The notes: a model not told the origin generated them from the sequence alone. DNA of 37,973 nt from Burkholderiales bacterium RIFCSPLOWO2_02_FULL_57_36 (GCA_001770855.1 MESE01000143.1:1-37973); one strand, 5' to 3'. Numbered from the stretch's first letter, positions 27,474-37,228 are shown. A program made the numbers and translations.

Positions 27474-28193
27474 ATGAAAGCCATGATTTTCGCCGCGGGT
27501 CGCGGAGAGCGGATGCGTCCGCTGACTGACGCTTGCCCCAAACCGCTGCTCAAAGTACGCGGACGTCCGCTGATCGTGTGGCATATTCTCAATCTGGTGC
27601 GCGCCGGCATTTCCGACATCGTGATCAACCATGCGCATCTCGGCCACATGATCGAAGAGTCGCTGGGCAACGGCACGCAATTCGGCGCAAGCATTGTATA
27701 TTCTTCGGAAGAAACGGCGCTGGAGACCGCCGGCGGCGTCGCCAAAGCGCGTCATCTGCTTGGCGACGATCCCTTCGTTGCAGTAGCCGCCGATATTTAT
27801 TGCCCGTATTTCAATTTCGAGCAAGTCAAAACCGCATTGATGGACAATGATGTGTGGGGCAATCCTCTTCCTTCAGGCAAGCGCGACATCGCGTGGTTGT
27901 ATCTGGTTAAGAATCCGCCGCATCACCCGAAGGGCGATTTTGCATTGAACAGCTTTTCGATCGCCAACGACGGCGAGCCGCGCCATACATTTTCCGGCAT
28001 CGGCGTCTACCATCCAGAGATGTTCGATCAGATCGCACCGGGCCAGTCTGCCCAAATCGCGCCGATACTGCGCCAGTACGCTGCGGAAGGTCTGGTCGGC
28101 GGCGAAATCTACCGTGGCGACTGGACCGACGTCGGCACGGTGGAACGGCTGGCGCAATTGAATGCACCATTGACTGAGAGCGTACGCCAATGA
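27474..28193 (+). CDS. murU: N-acetylmuramate alpha-1-phosphate uridylyltransferase
   Basis: The 239-aa product is a sugar-nucleotidyltransferase. Its N-terminal motif AAGRGERMRPLTD and PKPLLKVRGRPLI bind UTP and Mg2+. The substrate region ALETAGGVAKA follows, and AADIYCPYF sits where related enzymes have the metal-binding aspartate. GIGVYHPEMF and WTDVGTVERL close the family pattern. It makes UDP-MurNAc from the AmgK product. The TGA overlaps the pepP ATG by 4 bases, so coupling is likely. Confidence 0.93.
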   Translation: MKAMIFAAGRGERMRPLTDACPKPLLKVRGRPLIVWHILNLVRAGISDIVINHAHLGHMIEESLGNGTQFGASIVYSSEETALETAGGVAKARHLLGDDPFVAVAADIYCPYFNFEQVKTALMDNDVWGNPLPSGKRDIAWLYLVKNPPHHPKGDFALNSFSIANDGEPRHTFSGIGVYHPEMFDQIAPGQSAQIAPILRQYAAEGLVGGEIYRGDWTDVGTVERLAQLNAPLTESVRQ

Positions 28194-29521
28194 AACCTTA
28201 TTCCAATCGACGCGCGGCATTGATCGCGCAAATGCATGCCAAGGGCGGCGGCGTCGCCATCATTCCCACCGCGCCTGAAGTCATGCGCAACAGCGATGCC
28301 GATTATCCGTACCGGCACGACAGCTATTTTTATTACCTGTCCGGCTTTGCCGAACCGGAAGCCGTGCTCGTGCTGGTCGCCGGCAAAACGAATCAATCGA
28401 TCCTGTTTTGCCGCGATAAAAATCCGGAACGCGAAATCTGGGATGGTTATCGCTTCGGCCCGGACGCCGCACGCGAAAAATTCGGCTTCGACGCCGCGTT
28501 TCCGATCCAGATACTGGATGCGGAAATGCCGAAGCTGCTGGCCGATGCGCCCGCTCTTTTCTACGCGCTCGGCAGCAATGCCAAACTGGATGCGCAGGTG
28601 CAGACCTGGCTCCACGCAGTGCGCGGCCAGGCGCGTGCCGGCGTCACGGCGCCCTCGGCGGCGCATGATGTGCAAGTCCTGTTGAATGAGATGCGGCTGA
28701 TCAAGGATGCCGATGAAATCGCTGTCATGAAGCGCGCTGCCGCGATATCCGCCGAGGCGCATGCGCGTGCAATGCGTATCGCGCGTCCGGGATTGCATGA
28801 ATACCAGGTCGAAGCCGAGCTGTTGCATGAATTCCGGAAAAACGGATCGCAGTTTCCGGCTTATACCTCGATTGTCGCGACCGGCGCCAATGCTTGTGTA
28901 TTGCATTATCGCGCCGGCGATGCCGTGCTGCAAAATGGCGATATGGTATTGATCGATGCCGGTTGCGAACTCAACGGCTACGCATCCGACATCACGCGTA
29001 CGTTTCCGGCCAACGGGATTTTTTCCGGGCCGCAAAAATCTCTGTACGAAATCGTGCTTGCCGCACAATCGGCCGCAATCGCCGAAATCAAACCCGGCAA
29101 GCGTTTCACCGACGGCCACGATGCTGCGGTAAAGGTGCTGGCGCAAGGCATGCTCGACACGGGACTGCTCGACAAGAATAAAGTCGGAACGCTCGACGAT
29201 GTCATTGCCAAAGGCGATTACCGCCAGTTCTACATGCATCGCACCGGCCACTGGATCGGCATGGACGTGCATGATGTCGGCGAATATCGCGACCATGTGC
29301 CGACCGGCGAAGAAAGATCCTGGCGCGTCTTGCAACCGGGCATGGCGCTCACCGTGGAACCGGGCATTTATGTGCGCCCCGCAGAAGGTGTGCCCGAACA
29401 GTTCTGGCATATCGGTATCCGCATCGAAGACGATGCCGTGGTGACCGCGGACGGTTGCGACATCATCAGCAGTGCTGCACCGAAAACAGTGTCGGATATC
29501 GAAGCGACGATGAAGCAATGA
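28190..29521 (+). CDS. pepP: Xaa-Pro aminopeptidase
   Basis: The 443-aa product removes N-terminal residues that precede proline. The N-terminal aminopeptidase-P domain begins NRRAALIAQMHAKGGGVAII and includes FYYLSGFAEPEAVLVL. The pita-bread catalytic domain gives the dinuclear metal site: Asp in VLIDAGCELNG, Asp in YASDITRTF, His in HRTGHWIGMDVHD, Glu in LTVEPGIY and Glu in GIRIEDDAVV. pepP followed by ubiH is the same order as in E. coli. A 512-codon open frame on the opposite strand is a shadow of this gene. Confidence 0.96.
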   Translation: MKPYSNRRAALIAQMHAKGGGVAIIPTAPEVMRNSDADYPYRHDSYFYYLSGFAEPEAVLVLVAGKTNQSILFCRDKNPEREIWDGYRFGPDAAREKFGFDAAFPIQILDAEMPKLLADAPALFYALGSNAKLDAQVQTWLHAVRGQARAGVTAPSAAHDVQVLLNEMRLIKDADEIAVMKRAAAISAEAHARAMRIARPGLHEYQVEAELLHEFRKNGSQFPAYTSIVATGANACVLHYRAGDAVLQNGDMVLIDAGCELNGYASDITRTFPANGIFSGPQKSLYEIVLAAQSAAIAEIKPGKRFTDGHDAAVKVLAQGMLDTGLLDKNKVGTLDDVIAKGDYRQFYMHRTGHWIGMDVHDVGEYRDHVPTGEERSWRVLQPGMALTVEPGIYVRPAEGVPEQFWHIGIRIEDDAVVTADGCDIISSAAPKTVSDIEATMKQ

Positions 29522-29531
29522 TTTCATTGCC

Positions 29532-30668
29532 ATGACAAACGACTTCGACATTGCCATTTGCGGCGCCGGTCCGGTCGGCATGGCGCTGGCGGTACTGCTG
29601 GCCCAGCGCGGCGCGGCGCCGCAACGAATCGTGCTGATCGACGGCAAGTCGGTCAGCGAAACGGCAACGGATCCACGATCGATCGCACTGTCCTACGGCA
29701 GTCGGCAAATTCTTGAACAGGTTGGCGCATGGCCGACGATCACCGATCCGATCCGGCAAATCCATGTGTCGCGCCGCGGCCATTTCGGCCGCACGCTCAT
29801 CGATTGCGATGAATACGGACTACCTGCACTGGGTTACGTCGCCCGCTATGGCGCGTTGGTAACGGCGCTGGCGGCGGCGCTCGACAAGACCGGCATCGTG
29901 TCGCTGCGGCCGGCGCGCATCACCGCCAGTAATGAATTGGCCGATACAGTCACGTTGCAGCTTGAAGACGGCCGCGCCATTGGCGCGCGGATCTTGGTCC
30001 AGGCCGAAGGCGGTGTGTTCGACGATCAGGCCGCCAGATCGCTGCATCGCGATTACCAACAGACGGCGGTGATCGCGCAGGTGACTGCCGATGCGCCGAT
30101 CCCGCACCGCGCATTCGAGCGTTTCACCGATGAAGGTCCGCTGGCGTTATTGCCGCAGGGTGCCGGCTATGCGCTGGTATGGTGCATGCGGCCTGCGACC
30201 GCCGCACGGATCAGCGGACTGCCGGATGCGGCGTTCCTGGCAGAGCTGCAACAGGCTTTCGGCACCCGTCTGGGCCGCTTCACGGGTGTCAGCCGGCGCA
30301 CCGCCTATCAGCTCGGTCTGAATGCGCATCCCGCACTGTCAGCCAGAGCGGTCGCCATCGGCAATGCGGCGCAAACCCTGCATCCGGTTGCAGGACAAGG
30401 CTTGAATCTGGGACTGCGCGATGCGGCAGTGCTGGCGCGGCTGCTGGCGCGGGACGCGGAGCCGGCGATGCTGGAGCGTTACGCGCAAATCCGGCATGCC
30501 GACCGTAGCGCCACCATCCGACTGACCGACACCATGGCGCGCATTTTTTCCAGCACGCCGGAGGGCGCGCTATCACAAACCGTGCTCGGGTTGTCACTGG
30601 GATTGATCGATGCATTCAAGCCCGCCAAGCAATTACTCACTGAGCAGATGATGTTCGGCAGACGATAA
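29532..30668 (+). CDS. ubiH: UbiH/UbiF/VisC family FAD-dependent hydroxylase (probably UbiH)
   Basis: The 378-aa product is a flavoprotein monooxygenase of ubiquinone synthesis. The FAD-binding GxGxxG reads ICGAGPVGMALA. DPRSIALSYGS is a motif typical of the ubiquinone hydroxylases, and AIGNAAQTLHPVAGQGLN is the second FAD motif. Position right after pepP points to UbiH, the C6 or related hydroxylase, but family members differ in which ring carbon they act on and sequence alone does not settle it. It ends at the strong terminator before pntB. Confidence 0.88.
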   Translation: MTNDFDIAICGAGPVGMALAVLLAQRGAAPQRIVLIDGKSVSETATDPRSIALSYGSRQILEQVGAWPTITDPIRQIHVSRRGHFGRTLIDCDEYGLPALGYVARYGALVTALAAALDKTGIVSLRPARITASNELADTVTLQLEDGRAIGARILVQAEGGVFDDQAARSLHRDYQQTAVIAQVTADAPIPHRAFERFTDEGPLALLPQGAGYALVWCMRPATAARISGLPDAAFLAELQQAFGTRLGRFTGVSRRTAYQLGLNAHPALSARAVAIGNAAQTLHPVAGQGLNLGLRDAAVLARLLARDAEPAMLERYAQIRHADRSATIRLTDTMARIFSSTPEGALSQTVLGLSLGLIDAFKPAKQLLTEQMMFGRR

Positions 30669-30695
30669 AAAAAGCCGCGCAAGCGCGGCTTTTTT
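30667..30695. terminator. Bidirectional intrinsic terminator between ubiH and pntB
   Basis: A GC-rich arm GCCGCGC (30674-30680) pairs with GCGCGGC (30683-30689) across AA. An A-run precedes it and a T-run follows, so the structure works from both strands. It lies between two converging genes, exactly where a shared terminator is expected. Confidence 0.93.
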
Positions 30696-30715
30696 CTTCC
30701 TGCAAACTACCGAGA

Positions 30716-32140
30716 TCAGGCAGGCGCCATCAGCGCCACGAGAACCTCGTCCAGCATCTTCTTGGCATCGCCGAACAGCATGCGATTGTTTTCCTTGTAA
30801 AAGAGCGGATTGTCGACCCCTGCATAACCCGAAGCCATACTGCGCTTCATGACGATCGAAGTCTTGCCCTTCCACACTTCCAGCACAGGCATGCCGGCAA
30901 TCGGACTGGCCGGATCGTCCTGCGCGCCCGGATTGACGATATCGTTGGCGCCGATCACCATGGTTACGTCGGTGGTCGGGAAGTCGTCATTGAGTTCGTC
31001 CATCTCCATCACGATGTCGTAAGGCACTTTGGCTTCCGCCAGCAACACGTTCATGTGACCAGGCATGCGGCCGGCAACCGGATGGATGCCGAAACGTACG
31101 TTGATGCCCTTCTCGCGCAGTAACTTGGTGATTTCATACACCGTGTGTTGCGCCTGCGCTACCGCCATGCCGTAACCCGGCACGATGATGACGTTTTTGG
31201 CTTCACGCAGCAACTCGGCTGTTTCCAAAGCGGTTACCGACACAACTTCTCCTGCAGGTTGTGCGGCGCCGCCGGCCGTGACCACTTTACCGCCATCGGA
31301 TCCGAAACCGCCGGCAATCACGCTGATGAAATTGCGATTCATCGCACGACACATGATGTAGGACAGAATGGCACCGGAAGATCCCACCAGTGCACCGGTG
31401 ACGATCAGCAAGTCGTTGGAAAGCATGAATCCGGTCGCCGCAGCCGCCCAGCCGGAATAGCTGTTAAGCATCGAAACCACCACCGGCATATCGGCGCCGC
31501 CGATCGCCATCACCATATGAATACCGAACAGCAATGCGATGACGGTCATGATGATGAGCGGCACCATGCCTGCTTCCAAGGAAGGAGAGACGGCGAACAG
31601 GTAACCGCAGTAAATTACGATCAGGAGTCCGGCAAGATTCATCCAGTGGCGCGCAGGAAGCATCAGCGGGCTGCCGCCGATCCTGGCGGACAACTTGCCG
31701 AATGCGATCACCGAACCGGAGAACGTAACCGCTCCGATCAAGATTCCGACGTAAATTTCGATTTCGTGAATGACCTTTTCAGCGCCGCTGAAATTGGCGG
31801 ATGCCGCTGGATCGATGTAGCTTGCGTAACCGACCAACACCGCAGCGAGACCGACCAGGCTGTGCATCAGCGCGACCAGTTCCGGCATCTGCGTCATTTT
31901 CACGGTACGCGCCGCATACAGACCGACGGAGGCACCGATGACCATGGCGCCGACGATCCACGGCAAACCGGCCGCCGTGACGTATGGGCCGAATACCGTC
32001 GCCAGCACGGCGATGGTCATGCCGATGATGCCGTAGAAGTTGCCGCGCCGGGATGTTTCCGGATTGGACAGGCCGCCGAGACTCAGGATGAAGAGGATAG
32101 CCGCGCCGAGATAAGCGACTGTTGTGAGATTTCCAGACAT
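30716..32140 (-). CDS. pntB: NAD(P) transhydrogenase subunit beta
   Basis: The 474-aa integral membrane subunit couples proton entry to NADP+ reduction by NADH. The first 270 residues hold eight or nine hydrophobic helices (for example [18 protein letters not shown] near the start). The soluble NADP(H)-binding domain follows after [20 protein letters not shown] and includes [20 protein letters not shown] and the Arg/Asn-rich [18 protein letters not shown]. It starts 10 bases after pntA and ends near the shared terminator. Length is slightly above E. coli PntB. Confidence 0.97.
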   Translation of the reverse strand: MSGNLTTVAYLGAAILFILSLGGLSNPETSRRGNFYGIIGMTIAVLATVFGPYVTAAGLPWIVGAMVIGASVGLYAARTVKMTQMPELVALMHSLVGLAAVLVGYASYIDPAASANFSGAEKVIHEIEIYVGILIGAVTFSGSVIAFGKLSARIGGSPLMLPARHWMNLAGLLIVIYCGYLFAVSPSLEAGMVPLIIMTVIALLFGIHMVMAIGGADMPVVVSMLNSYSGWAAAATGFMLSNDLLIVTGALVGSSGAILSYIMCRAMNRNFISVIAGGFGSDGGKVVTAGGAAQPAGEVVSVTALETAELLREAKNVIIVPGYGMAVAQAQHTVYEITKLLREKGINVRFGIHPVAGRMPGHMNVLLAEAKVPYDIVMEMDELNDDFPTTDVTMVIGANDIVNPGAQDDPASPIAGMPVLEVWKGKTSIVMKRSMASGYAGVDNPLFYKENNRMLFGDAKKMLDEVLVALMAPA

Positions 32141-32150
32141 TGTTCGCCCC

Positions 32151-33740
32151 TTATTTGCGGAACATCGCCAGCATGCGGCGGGTCACGGCGAATCCGCCGA
32201 ACATGTTGACAGCGGTAAGTGCAACTGCAATCACCGCGATCCAGCGAATCCAGGTATCCGGCCGATCCAGGCCATCTGCGACCGGAGGAGCCAACTGCAC
32301 CAGTGCGCCGATGGCGATGATGCTGGAAATCGCATTGGTCACGCTCATCAGCGGCGTGTGCAATGCAGGCGTCACATTCCACACCACCATGTAGCCGACA
32401 AAGCAGGCCAGCACGAAGACGGTGAAATGCCCGAGGAACGACGCCGGTGCGAACGCGCCGATAAGCCAGAACAGCCCGGCCGCCACGGCGAACATGATCG
32501 CCATGCTGGCAGGAGAAGATGGTTCGCCTCCCTTGCCGTGCCCTTTTGCTTTTGGCTTCACCACGACTGCCGCCTTGGCGGCAGGCACGGCCGGTACAGC
32601 AGACACCTTGGGCGGCGGGGGCGGCCAGGTGATGTTGCCCTCCTTTATGACCGTCAGGCCGCGGATGGCCTCATCTTCCATATTGACGTCGATGATGCCG
32701 TCCTTGGTCTTGCAAAGCTCTTCGGTGAGGCGGAACAGGTTGTTGGCGTACAGCGTCGAGGACTGCTTCGCCAGGCGGCTGACCAGGTCGGTGTAGCCGA
32801 CAATGGTCACACCGTGCTTGACCACGGCTTGGCCGGGTTCGGTCAGCTCGCAGTTGCCGCCCTGCTCAGCCGCCATGTCGACGATCACGCTGCCCGGCTT
32901 CATGCTCTTTACCATGTCGGCGGTGATCAGCTTGGGCGCGGGTTTGCCGGGAATCAGGGCCGTGGTGATGATGATGTCCACCTCCCTGGCCTGTTTGGCA
33001 TACATCTCGCGCTGCGCCTGCTGGAAGCCCTCGCTCATCACCTTGGCGTAGCCGCCGCCGCCGGAGCCTTCCTCCTCGTAATCGACCTTGACGAATTCAC
33101 CGCCCAGGGACACGACCTGGTCGGCCACTTCGGCACGGGTGTCGTTGGCGCGCACGATGGCGCCGAGGCTGGCAGCAGTGCCGATCGCCGCCAGGCCGGC
33201 GACGCCGGCGCCGGCGATGAACACCTTGGCTGGCGGAACCTTGCCCGCGGCCGTGATTTGGCCGTTGAAGAAACGGCCGAAGGCGTTGGCGGCCTCGATG
33301 ACGGCGCGGTAGCCGGCGACGCCGGCCTGCGAGGTCAACGCGTCCATCTTTTGAGCGCGCGAGAGCGTCCGCGGCAGCGCGTCGATGGCCAGCACGGTGA
33401 CTTTCTTCGCGGCGAGCTGCTGCATCAGATCCGGATTCTGCGCCGGCCAGATAAAGCTCACCAGCGTAGTACCTTCCCGAATCAGACCGACTTCTTCGGC
33501 GCTCGGCGCACGCACCTTGAGCACGATATCGGACGCTGCCCATAGCTGAGCCGCTCCTTCGATAATTTGAGCACCGGCCGCGCGATAGACGTCATCACTG
33601 AAATTGGCTGCATCACCTGCACCAGACTCGACAGCAACTGAAAAACCCAGTTTGATAAGTTTTTCTACGACATCGGGCACGGTCGCAACGCGCTTTTCGG
33701 CTGGAAAGACTTCCCGTGGTATTCCGATCAATAGAGGCAT
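32151..33740 (-). CDS. pntA: NAD(P) transhydrogenase subunit alpha (full-length type)
   Basis: The 529-aa product has the NAD(H)-binding domain (about residues 1-370; [20 protein letters not shown] at the start, [20 protein letters not shown] as the Rossmann motif). A Pro/Ala/Lys linker follows (about 375-410), then four membrane helices. It is the single-chain E. coli type, not the split PntAA/PntAB type common in other bacteria. AGGGG before the ATG is a good ribosome site. panD lies 88 bases upstream on the same strand. A 473-codon open frame opposite this gene is a shadow. Confidence 0.97.
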   Translation of the reverse strand: MPLLIGIPREVFPAEKRVATVPDVVEKLIKLGFSVAVESGAGDAANFSDDVYRAAGAQIIEGAAQLWAASDIVLKVRAPSAEEVGLIREGTTLVSFIWPAQNPDLMQQLAAKKVTVLAIDALPRTLSRAQKMDALTSQAGVAGYRAVIEAANAFGRFFNGQITAAGKVPPAKVFIAGAGVAGLAAIGTAASLGAIVRANDTRAEVADQVVSLGGEFVKVDYEEEGSGGGGYAKVMSEGFQQAQREMYAKQAREVDIIITTALIPGKPAPKLITADMVKSMKPGSVIVDMAAEQGGNCELTEPGQAVVKHGVTIVGYTDLVSRLAKQSSTLYANNLFRLTEELCKTKDGIIDVNMEDEAIRGLTVIKEGNITWPPPPPKVSAVPAVPAAKAAVVVKPKAKGHGKGGEPSSPASMAIMFAVAAGLFWLIGAFAPASFLGHFTVFVLACFVGYMVVWNVTPALHTPLMSVTNAISSIIAIGALVQLAPPVADGLDRPDTWIRWIAVIAVALTAVNMFGGFAVTRRMLAMFRK

Positions 33741-33828
33741 ACGTTTTTCCCCTCGGTTAAATAAATGGCGCCAATTTGATGCTGACTGAAGTGAGGCTTG
33801 TTGCTGGCACCAAGCAATTTGCCTTGAT

Positions 33829-34197
33829 CTATTCCGATGCTTGCTTGAGCCCCGTCATCTGGTTCTGCTCATCGACAAAAACTATTTTCGGTACGTAAGT
33901 CTCGATTTCCGCCTGACTCATCGGCGCATAAGTGCAAATGATCAGCAAGTCGCCCAAGTGAGCGCGCCGTGCCGCAGCGCCATTGAGGGAGATTTCGCCA
34001 CTGCCGCGCTTGCCCTTGATGGCATAGGTAGAAAAACGCTCACCGTTGTTGATGTTGTACAGCTCGATTTTCTCGAATTCCCTGATATCCGCGGCTTCCA
34101 GCAGATTTTCATCGATTCCGCATGAGCCCTCATAATGCAGGTCAGCCTGCGTGACGGCCACACGATGAATCTTCGACCTCAGCATGATGCGTTGCAT
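33829..34197 (-). CDS. panD: Aspartate 1-decarboxylase proenzyme
   Basis: The product is 122 aa from the ATG at 34197, preceded by GGAG; the open frame reaches 34227 but those residues are leader sequence. It makes beta-alanine for pantothenate. Self-processing occurs at Gly24-Ser25 in [10 protein letters not shown], producing the pyruvoyl group on Ser25. [12 protein letters not shown] and [20 protein letters not shown] complete the family pattern. Position ahead of pntA suggests they may be cotranscribed, although an internal pntA promoter is possible. Confidence 0.96.
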   Translation of the reverse strand: MQRIMLRSKIHRVAVTQADLHYEGSCGIDENLLEAADIREFEKIELYNINNGERFSTYAIKGKRGSGEISLNGAAARRAHLGDLLIICTYAPMSQAEIETYVPKIVFVDEQNQMTGLKQASE

Positions 34198-34288
34198 TTT
34201 TTCTCCAATTACGCATCCGGTCCGCATCGTGCACTATATTTGCAAGAGCCGACCCGACGATTTAATTAATGATAAACAATCGGCAAAC

Positions 34289-34316
34289 ATTATATGGAAA
34301 TCAAAAAATAGTACAA
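34289..34316 (-). promoter_or_regulatory. Candidate panD promoter
   Basis: On the minus strand a perfect TATAAT lies at 34289-34294, with TTGTAC (34311-34316) 16 bases upstream matching the first half of TTGACA. The transcript would begin near 34282, giving an 85-base leader before panD. Confidence 0.5.
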
Positions 34317-34335
34317 CCGTTCTTTTTTTGAAATC

Positions 34336-34344
34336 TGTTATAAA
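34336..34344 (+). promoter_or_regulatory. Extended -10 promoter element upstream of nudJ
   Basis: TGT followed by TATAAA (34339-34344) fits the extended -10 pattern TGnTATAAT with one mismatch. No good -35 is visible, which extended -10 promoters tolerate. It would give a leader of about 265 bases before nudJ, rather long, so a nearer promoter may exist. Confidence 0.3.
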
Positions 34345-34618
34345 TGGCGCCTTGCGCGGTGTTTTACGCTTTGCTACAAGACCAAGACGCGCGAAAGGAT
34401 ACCGCAACTAGGTGCAAAAATAAATTTATATCCGGCTTGCAATAAATTTTTTCGACATAGCAAGGATAATTGTTCAAGATCAATGACATTCCTGCCGATC
34501 ATATGATCATTTTGTCTTTCAAACCACGTTCAGCAACAACATCATGGATTCTCTCCTTGCCCCCTTCCATCACCTGTCGCCGCATGAGGGTACAATGTCG
34601 CCCTCTTCAAGGAACAGC

Positions 34619-35104
34619 ATGTCCGACATTTGGAAACCCTCTGTAACGGTAGCAGCAATCATTGAGCGCAACGGCAGTTTCCTGCTGGTCGAGGAAGAAA
34701 CCAGTGACGGCATACGCTTCAATCAGCCGGCCGGACATCTCGAACCGAATGAATCGCTGATCGACGCGGTAACACGTGAAACGATGGAAGAATCGGCATG
34801 GGACTTTTCGCCCGTCGCGCTGGTCGGCATGTACATGTCGCGCTATCTTTCATCGCGAACCGGACAGGAAGTTACTTACCTGCGCTTTGCATTCTGCGGC
34901 GAGCTCGGCCGCGAGCACGACCGGGCCCTGGATCATGGCATATTGCGCACCGTGTGGATGACCCGCGAAGAATTGCTGGAATGCGAAAGCAAGCACCGCA
35001 GTCCGCTGGTAATGCGCTGCATCGACGACTACCTTGACGGCAACCGTGCTCCGCTGTCCGTCATCTACACGCATGCCAGTGTGACCGGAGAAATGCTTGA
35101 CTAA
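34619..35104 (+). CDS. nudJ: NUDIX hydrolase NudJ-like
   Basis: The product is 161 aa from the ATG at 34619, with AAGGA before it; an upstream in-frame ATG at 34544 adds 25 unconvincing residues. The Nudix box runs G-x5-E-x7-RETMEES, with the last Gly of the consensus replaced by Ala (EESAW). E. coli NudJ hydrolyses HMP-pyrophosphate and nucleoside di- and triphosphates, and nudJ directly precedes mnmA there too. That shared order supports the name. Its stop overlaps the mnmA start. Confidence 0.88.
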   Translation: MSDIWKPSVTVAAIIERNGSFLLVEEETSDGIRFNQPAGHLEPNESLIDAVTRETMEESAWDFSPVALVGMYMSRYLSSRTGQEVTYLRFAFCGELGREHDRALDHGILRTVWMTREELLECESKHRSPLVMRCIDDYLDGNRAPLSVIYTHASVTGEMLD

Positions 35105-36212
35105 GAAGGTCGTCATCGGCATGTCCGGCGGCGTCGACTCATCGGTCTCGGCGTGGCTGCTGAAGGAACAAGGCTACGAGGTGATCGGCCTGTTCATGAA
35201 GAATTGGGAAGACGACGACGATTCGGAATATTGCTCTACCCGCGAGGACTGGATCGATGCGGCCAGCGTCGCCGATGTCATCGGCGTCGACATCGAGGCA
35301 GTCAACTTTGCCGCCGAATACAAAGACCGGGTCTTTGCCGAATTCCTGCGCGAGTATCAGGCGGGACGCACGCCCAATCCAGACGTGCTGTGCAACGCCG
35401 AAATCAAGTTCAAGGCATTTCTCGATCATGCAATGAAGCTGGGCGCCGACCTGATCGCCACCGGCCACTATGCGCGCGTGCGCGAAGCAGGATCCGGTGC
35501 CAACGCGGGCCGCTTCGAACTATTGAAAGCAGTCGACGCCAGCAAGGATCAAAGCTATTTTTTGCATCGCCTGAATCAGGCGCAACTGTCGAAAACGCTG
35601 TTCCCATTGGGCGAGATCCACAAAATCGAAGTACGCAGGATCGCCGAACAATTGCAATTGCCGAATGCGAAAAAGAAGGATTCAACCGGCATTTGCTTTA
35701 TCGGCGAGCGGCCATTCCGTGAATTCCTGAACCGTTACCTGTCTTACAAGCCGGGCCCGATGAAAACGCCTGACGGCGACATCGTGGGCGAGCACATCGG
35801 CCTGAGCTTTTACACGCTGGGCCAACGCAAAGGCATTGGCTTGGGCGGCCTGAAATCGCACAAAAATACCAACGGCAACAGCGATGCCTGGTATGTCGCA
35901 AAAAAAGACGTCGAAACCAATACGCTCTACATTGTCCAAGGCCATGATCACCCGTGGCTATTGTCATCCTCGCTTGTCGCGGAGCAAATCAGTTGGGTCG
36001 GTGAAGCACCGCCCGAACTTGCGTCGCTCTCGGCCAAAACACGATATCGCCAGGCAGACATGCCCTGCGCGCATCAACCTGTTGATTCCGATGGTTTTTC
36101 ATTGGCGTTTTCGACGCCGCAATGGGCAGTGACGCCCGGACAGTCCGCCGTGCTTTATCAAGGTGATATCTGCCTTGGCGGCGGCATTATCAGCGGCTCT
36201 TCGACGGCCTGA
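35097..36212 (+). CDS. mnmA: tRNA-specific 2-thiouridylase MnmA
   Basis: The 371-aa product thiolates U34 of tRNA Lys, Glu and Gln. The PP-loop is [15 protein letters not shown] near the start. The catalytic cysteines lie in [14 protein letters not shown] and [13 protein letters not shown], and [12 protein letters not shown] follows the family. A TTG start overlaps the nudJ terminus so that TTGACTAA holds both the start of mnmA and the end of nudJ, pointing to translational coupling. The C-terminal beta-barrel ends [16 protein letters not shown]. Confidence 0.97.
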   Translation: MTKKVVIGMSGGVDSSVSAWLLKEQGYEVIGLFMKNWEDDDDSEYCSTREDWIDAASVADVIGVDIEAVNFAAEYKDRVFAEFLREYQAGRTPNPDVLCNAEIKFKAFLDHAMKLGADLIATGHYARVREAGSGANAGRFELLKAVDASKDQSYFLHRLNQAQLSKTLFPLGEIHKIEVRRIAEQLQLPNAKKKDSTGICFIGERPFREFLNRYLSYKPGPMKTPDGDIVGEHIGLSFYTLGQRKGIGLGGLKSHKNTNGNSDAWYVAKKDVETNTLYIVQGHDHPWLLSSSLVAEQISWVGEAPPELASLSAKTRYRQADMPCAHQPVDSDGFSLAFSTPQWAVTPGQSAVLYQGDICLGGGIISGSSTA

Positions 36213-36473
36213 ATCTCCAGCGGTCTGTCGCTGACAAGCATTCTTTCGATTGACTCGAGCTTGCTTTAACTCGCCTTGAGCGCCCCCCGGCTCCAAGGCC
36301 GTTAAACCACGGAATTGCGGCCATGTTTTATGGCCGTCGATTCCAAATTCTTTCCGCAACGCATGCACCGGCTCGGTGAAATCCGTGCTTTCCCCTTCTT
36401 TACCAACATTCGATAAAAAAACCTTGCGCTTCCAGCTTGCTTCGTCAATAATCTTAATACGAATTGTTCTCAT
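36099..36473 (-). CDS. Uncertain ORF opposite mnmA end and hemP control region
   Basis: The 124-codon frame begins [20 protein letters not shown]. Its first 60 or so residues have a protein-like mix with plausible codon use ([15 protein letters not shown]), while the last 37 are antisense to mnmA and look random and Arg-rich. No ribosome site precedes the ATG. The first codons coincide with the probable Fur box of hemP. It may be a decayed or chance frame; I recognise no family. I list it because the 277-base gap is otherwise unexplained. Confidence 0.22.
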   Translation of the reverse strand: MRTIRIKIIDEASWKRKVFLSNVGKEGESTDFTEPVHALRKEFGIDGHKTWPQFRGLTALEPGGAQGELKQARVNRKNACQRQTAGDSGRRRAADNAAAKADITLIKHGGLSGRHCPLRRRKRQ

Positions 36474-36474
36474 T
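36424..36474 (+). promoter_or_regulatory. hemP promoter with probable Fur box
   Basis: TTGCGC (36424-36429) and AATAAT (36447-36452) are 17 bases apart, matching 3/6 and 5/6. Just downstream, 36456-36474 reads AATACGAATTGTTCTCATT, which matches a symmetric Fur site (AATGATAAT-C-ATTATCATT) at 13 of 19 positions. The right half TTCTCATT is the best conserved. Iron repression by Fur fits the hemP, bfd and tonB genes that follow. Confidence 0.5.
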
Positions 36475-36489
36475 TACAGAAAGCCAACG

Positions 36490-36687
36490 ATGACCCGAGT
36501 ATCCACGCAAGAACCAGCCAGGGTCGGCAATACAGTTGGCGATACCGGAACGGCACCCGATGCATCGGTGATGCGGATAAAGAGCCAAGATCTTTTGCAG
36601 CAAATGCGGGAAATAGAAATTGACCATGACGGCCGGATTTATCGTTTGCGGCTGACACAGCTTAACAAACTGATTTTGACTGCATAG
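36490..36687 (+). CDS. hemP: Hemin uptake protein HemP
   Basis: The product is 65 aa from the ATG at 36490; the longer open frame from 36376 crosses the promoter. The C-terminal half is the HemP domain: RIKSQDLLQQMREIEIDHDG then YRLRLTQLNKLILT. HemP proteins are small and often head heme-uptake operons; in some betaproteobacteria they help express the heme receptor. The exact molecular role is not settled. No strong Shine-Dalgarno is seen. It lies behind a probable Fur box. Confidence 0.9.
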   Translation: MTRVSTQEPARVGNTVGDTGTAPDASVMRIKSQDLLQQMREIEIDHDGRIYRLRLTQLNKLILTA

Positions 36688-36787
36688 ATCAGCAAAGCTT
36701 TTGCAACGAATCGATTATTTCAGCCAGTTTCCGTGATGCTCCCGGCAATCGGAAACAAGCCAGACCAACCTTACCGAGGAGTTTGAT

Positions 36788-37108
36788 ATGGCCACCAATG
36801 AAACGAATTCTGTCGTGCCCGAAGCCGGCACCGCCTCCACGCAGCCTGAACTGTTGGTATCTGCCGTGCTGCATTTGATGTCGCATTACAACGCAAACAT
36901 GAATGAGACCGGGGTATGCGTCAAATTGGCATCGGTAATCGAGCGTCATTTGAAGGCATTGGCCGGATTGCCTGATTTGGCGCCGGTATTGCGCGCAACC
37001 TGCCAGCAATTGGCCGAACAATGGGCCGCCGTAGTCGAGCGCGGCTTGCCGCAGCCGCAGCGCCAGCCGTTTTTTTCGAGGCTGTCGACCGGATTGAGAT
37101 CCGTCTGA
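36788..37108 (+). CDS. Small protein of unknown function in the hemP-bfd block
   Basis: The product is 106 aa, with GAGGAG seven bases before the ATG. It is mainly alpha-helical by composition: PELLVSAVLHLMSHYNAN, then VKLASVIERHLKALAGLPDL and LAEQWAAVVERGL. There is no signal peptide or membrane helix. Two cysteines (CVKLAS and ATCQQL) are not in a metal motif. It lies between hemP and bfd on the same strand, so an iron-related role or iron-regulated expression is likely, but I do not recognise the family. Confidence 0.78.
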   Translation: MATNETNSVVPEAGTASTQPELLVSAVLHLMSHYNANMNETGVCVKLASVIERHLKALAGLPDLAPVLRATCQQLAEQWAAVVERGLPQPQRQPFFSRLSTGLRSV

Positions 37109-37228
37109 TGCTTTTCATATCCCTATATCAAAGAAAGCGCGCATGTTGCAGACACTACTCAATGGCGCCCGACAGGCAGCCTGAAGTACACACATCGCAT
37201 TTCGTCAATAAAACAGCAAGGGTTTGAC

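Larger units (their letters stand above)
34198..34618. other. AT-rich intergenic region between divergent panD and nudJ
   Basis: About 420 bases, markedly AT-rich, without a credible gene. It contains the panD promoter candidate (34289-34316), an extended -10 candidate for rightward transcription (34336-34344) and a perfect 12-bp palindrome GATCATATGATC (34497-34508). An in-frame open stretch from 34544 into nudJ looks non-coding. A small RNA starting near 34352 cannot be excluded, but no clear terminator follows. Confidence 0.45.

Noticed and set aside
28109..29647. 512-codon minus-strand open frame
   Set aside because: It lies opposite pepP and parts of murU and ubiH, is rich in His and Arg, and has no family motifs. 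It is a codon-bias shadow.
31145..32209. 354-codon plus-strand open frame
   Set aside because: Antisense to pntB, without recognisable protein features.
32124..33545. 473-codon plus-strand open frame
   Set aside because: Antisense to pntA, with His/Arg/Gly-rich composition. pntA is complete and well matched on the other strand.
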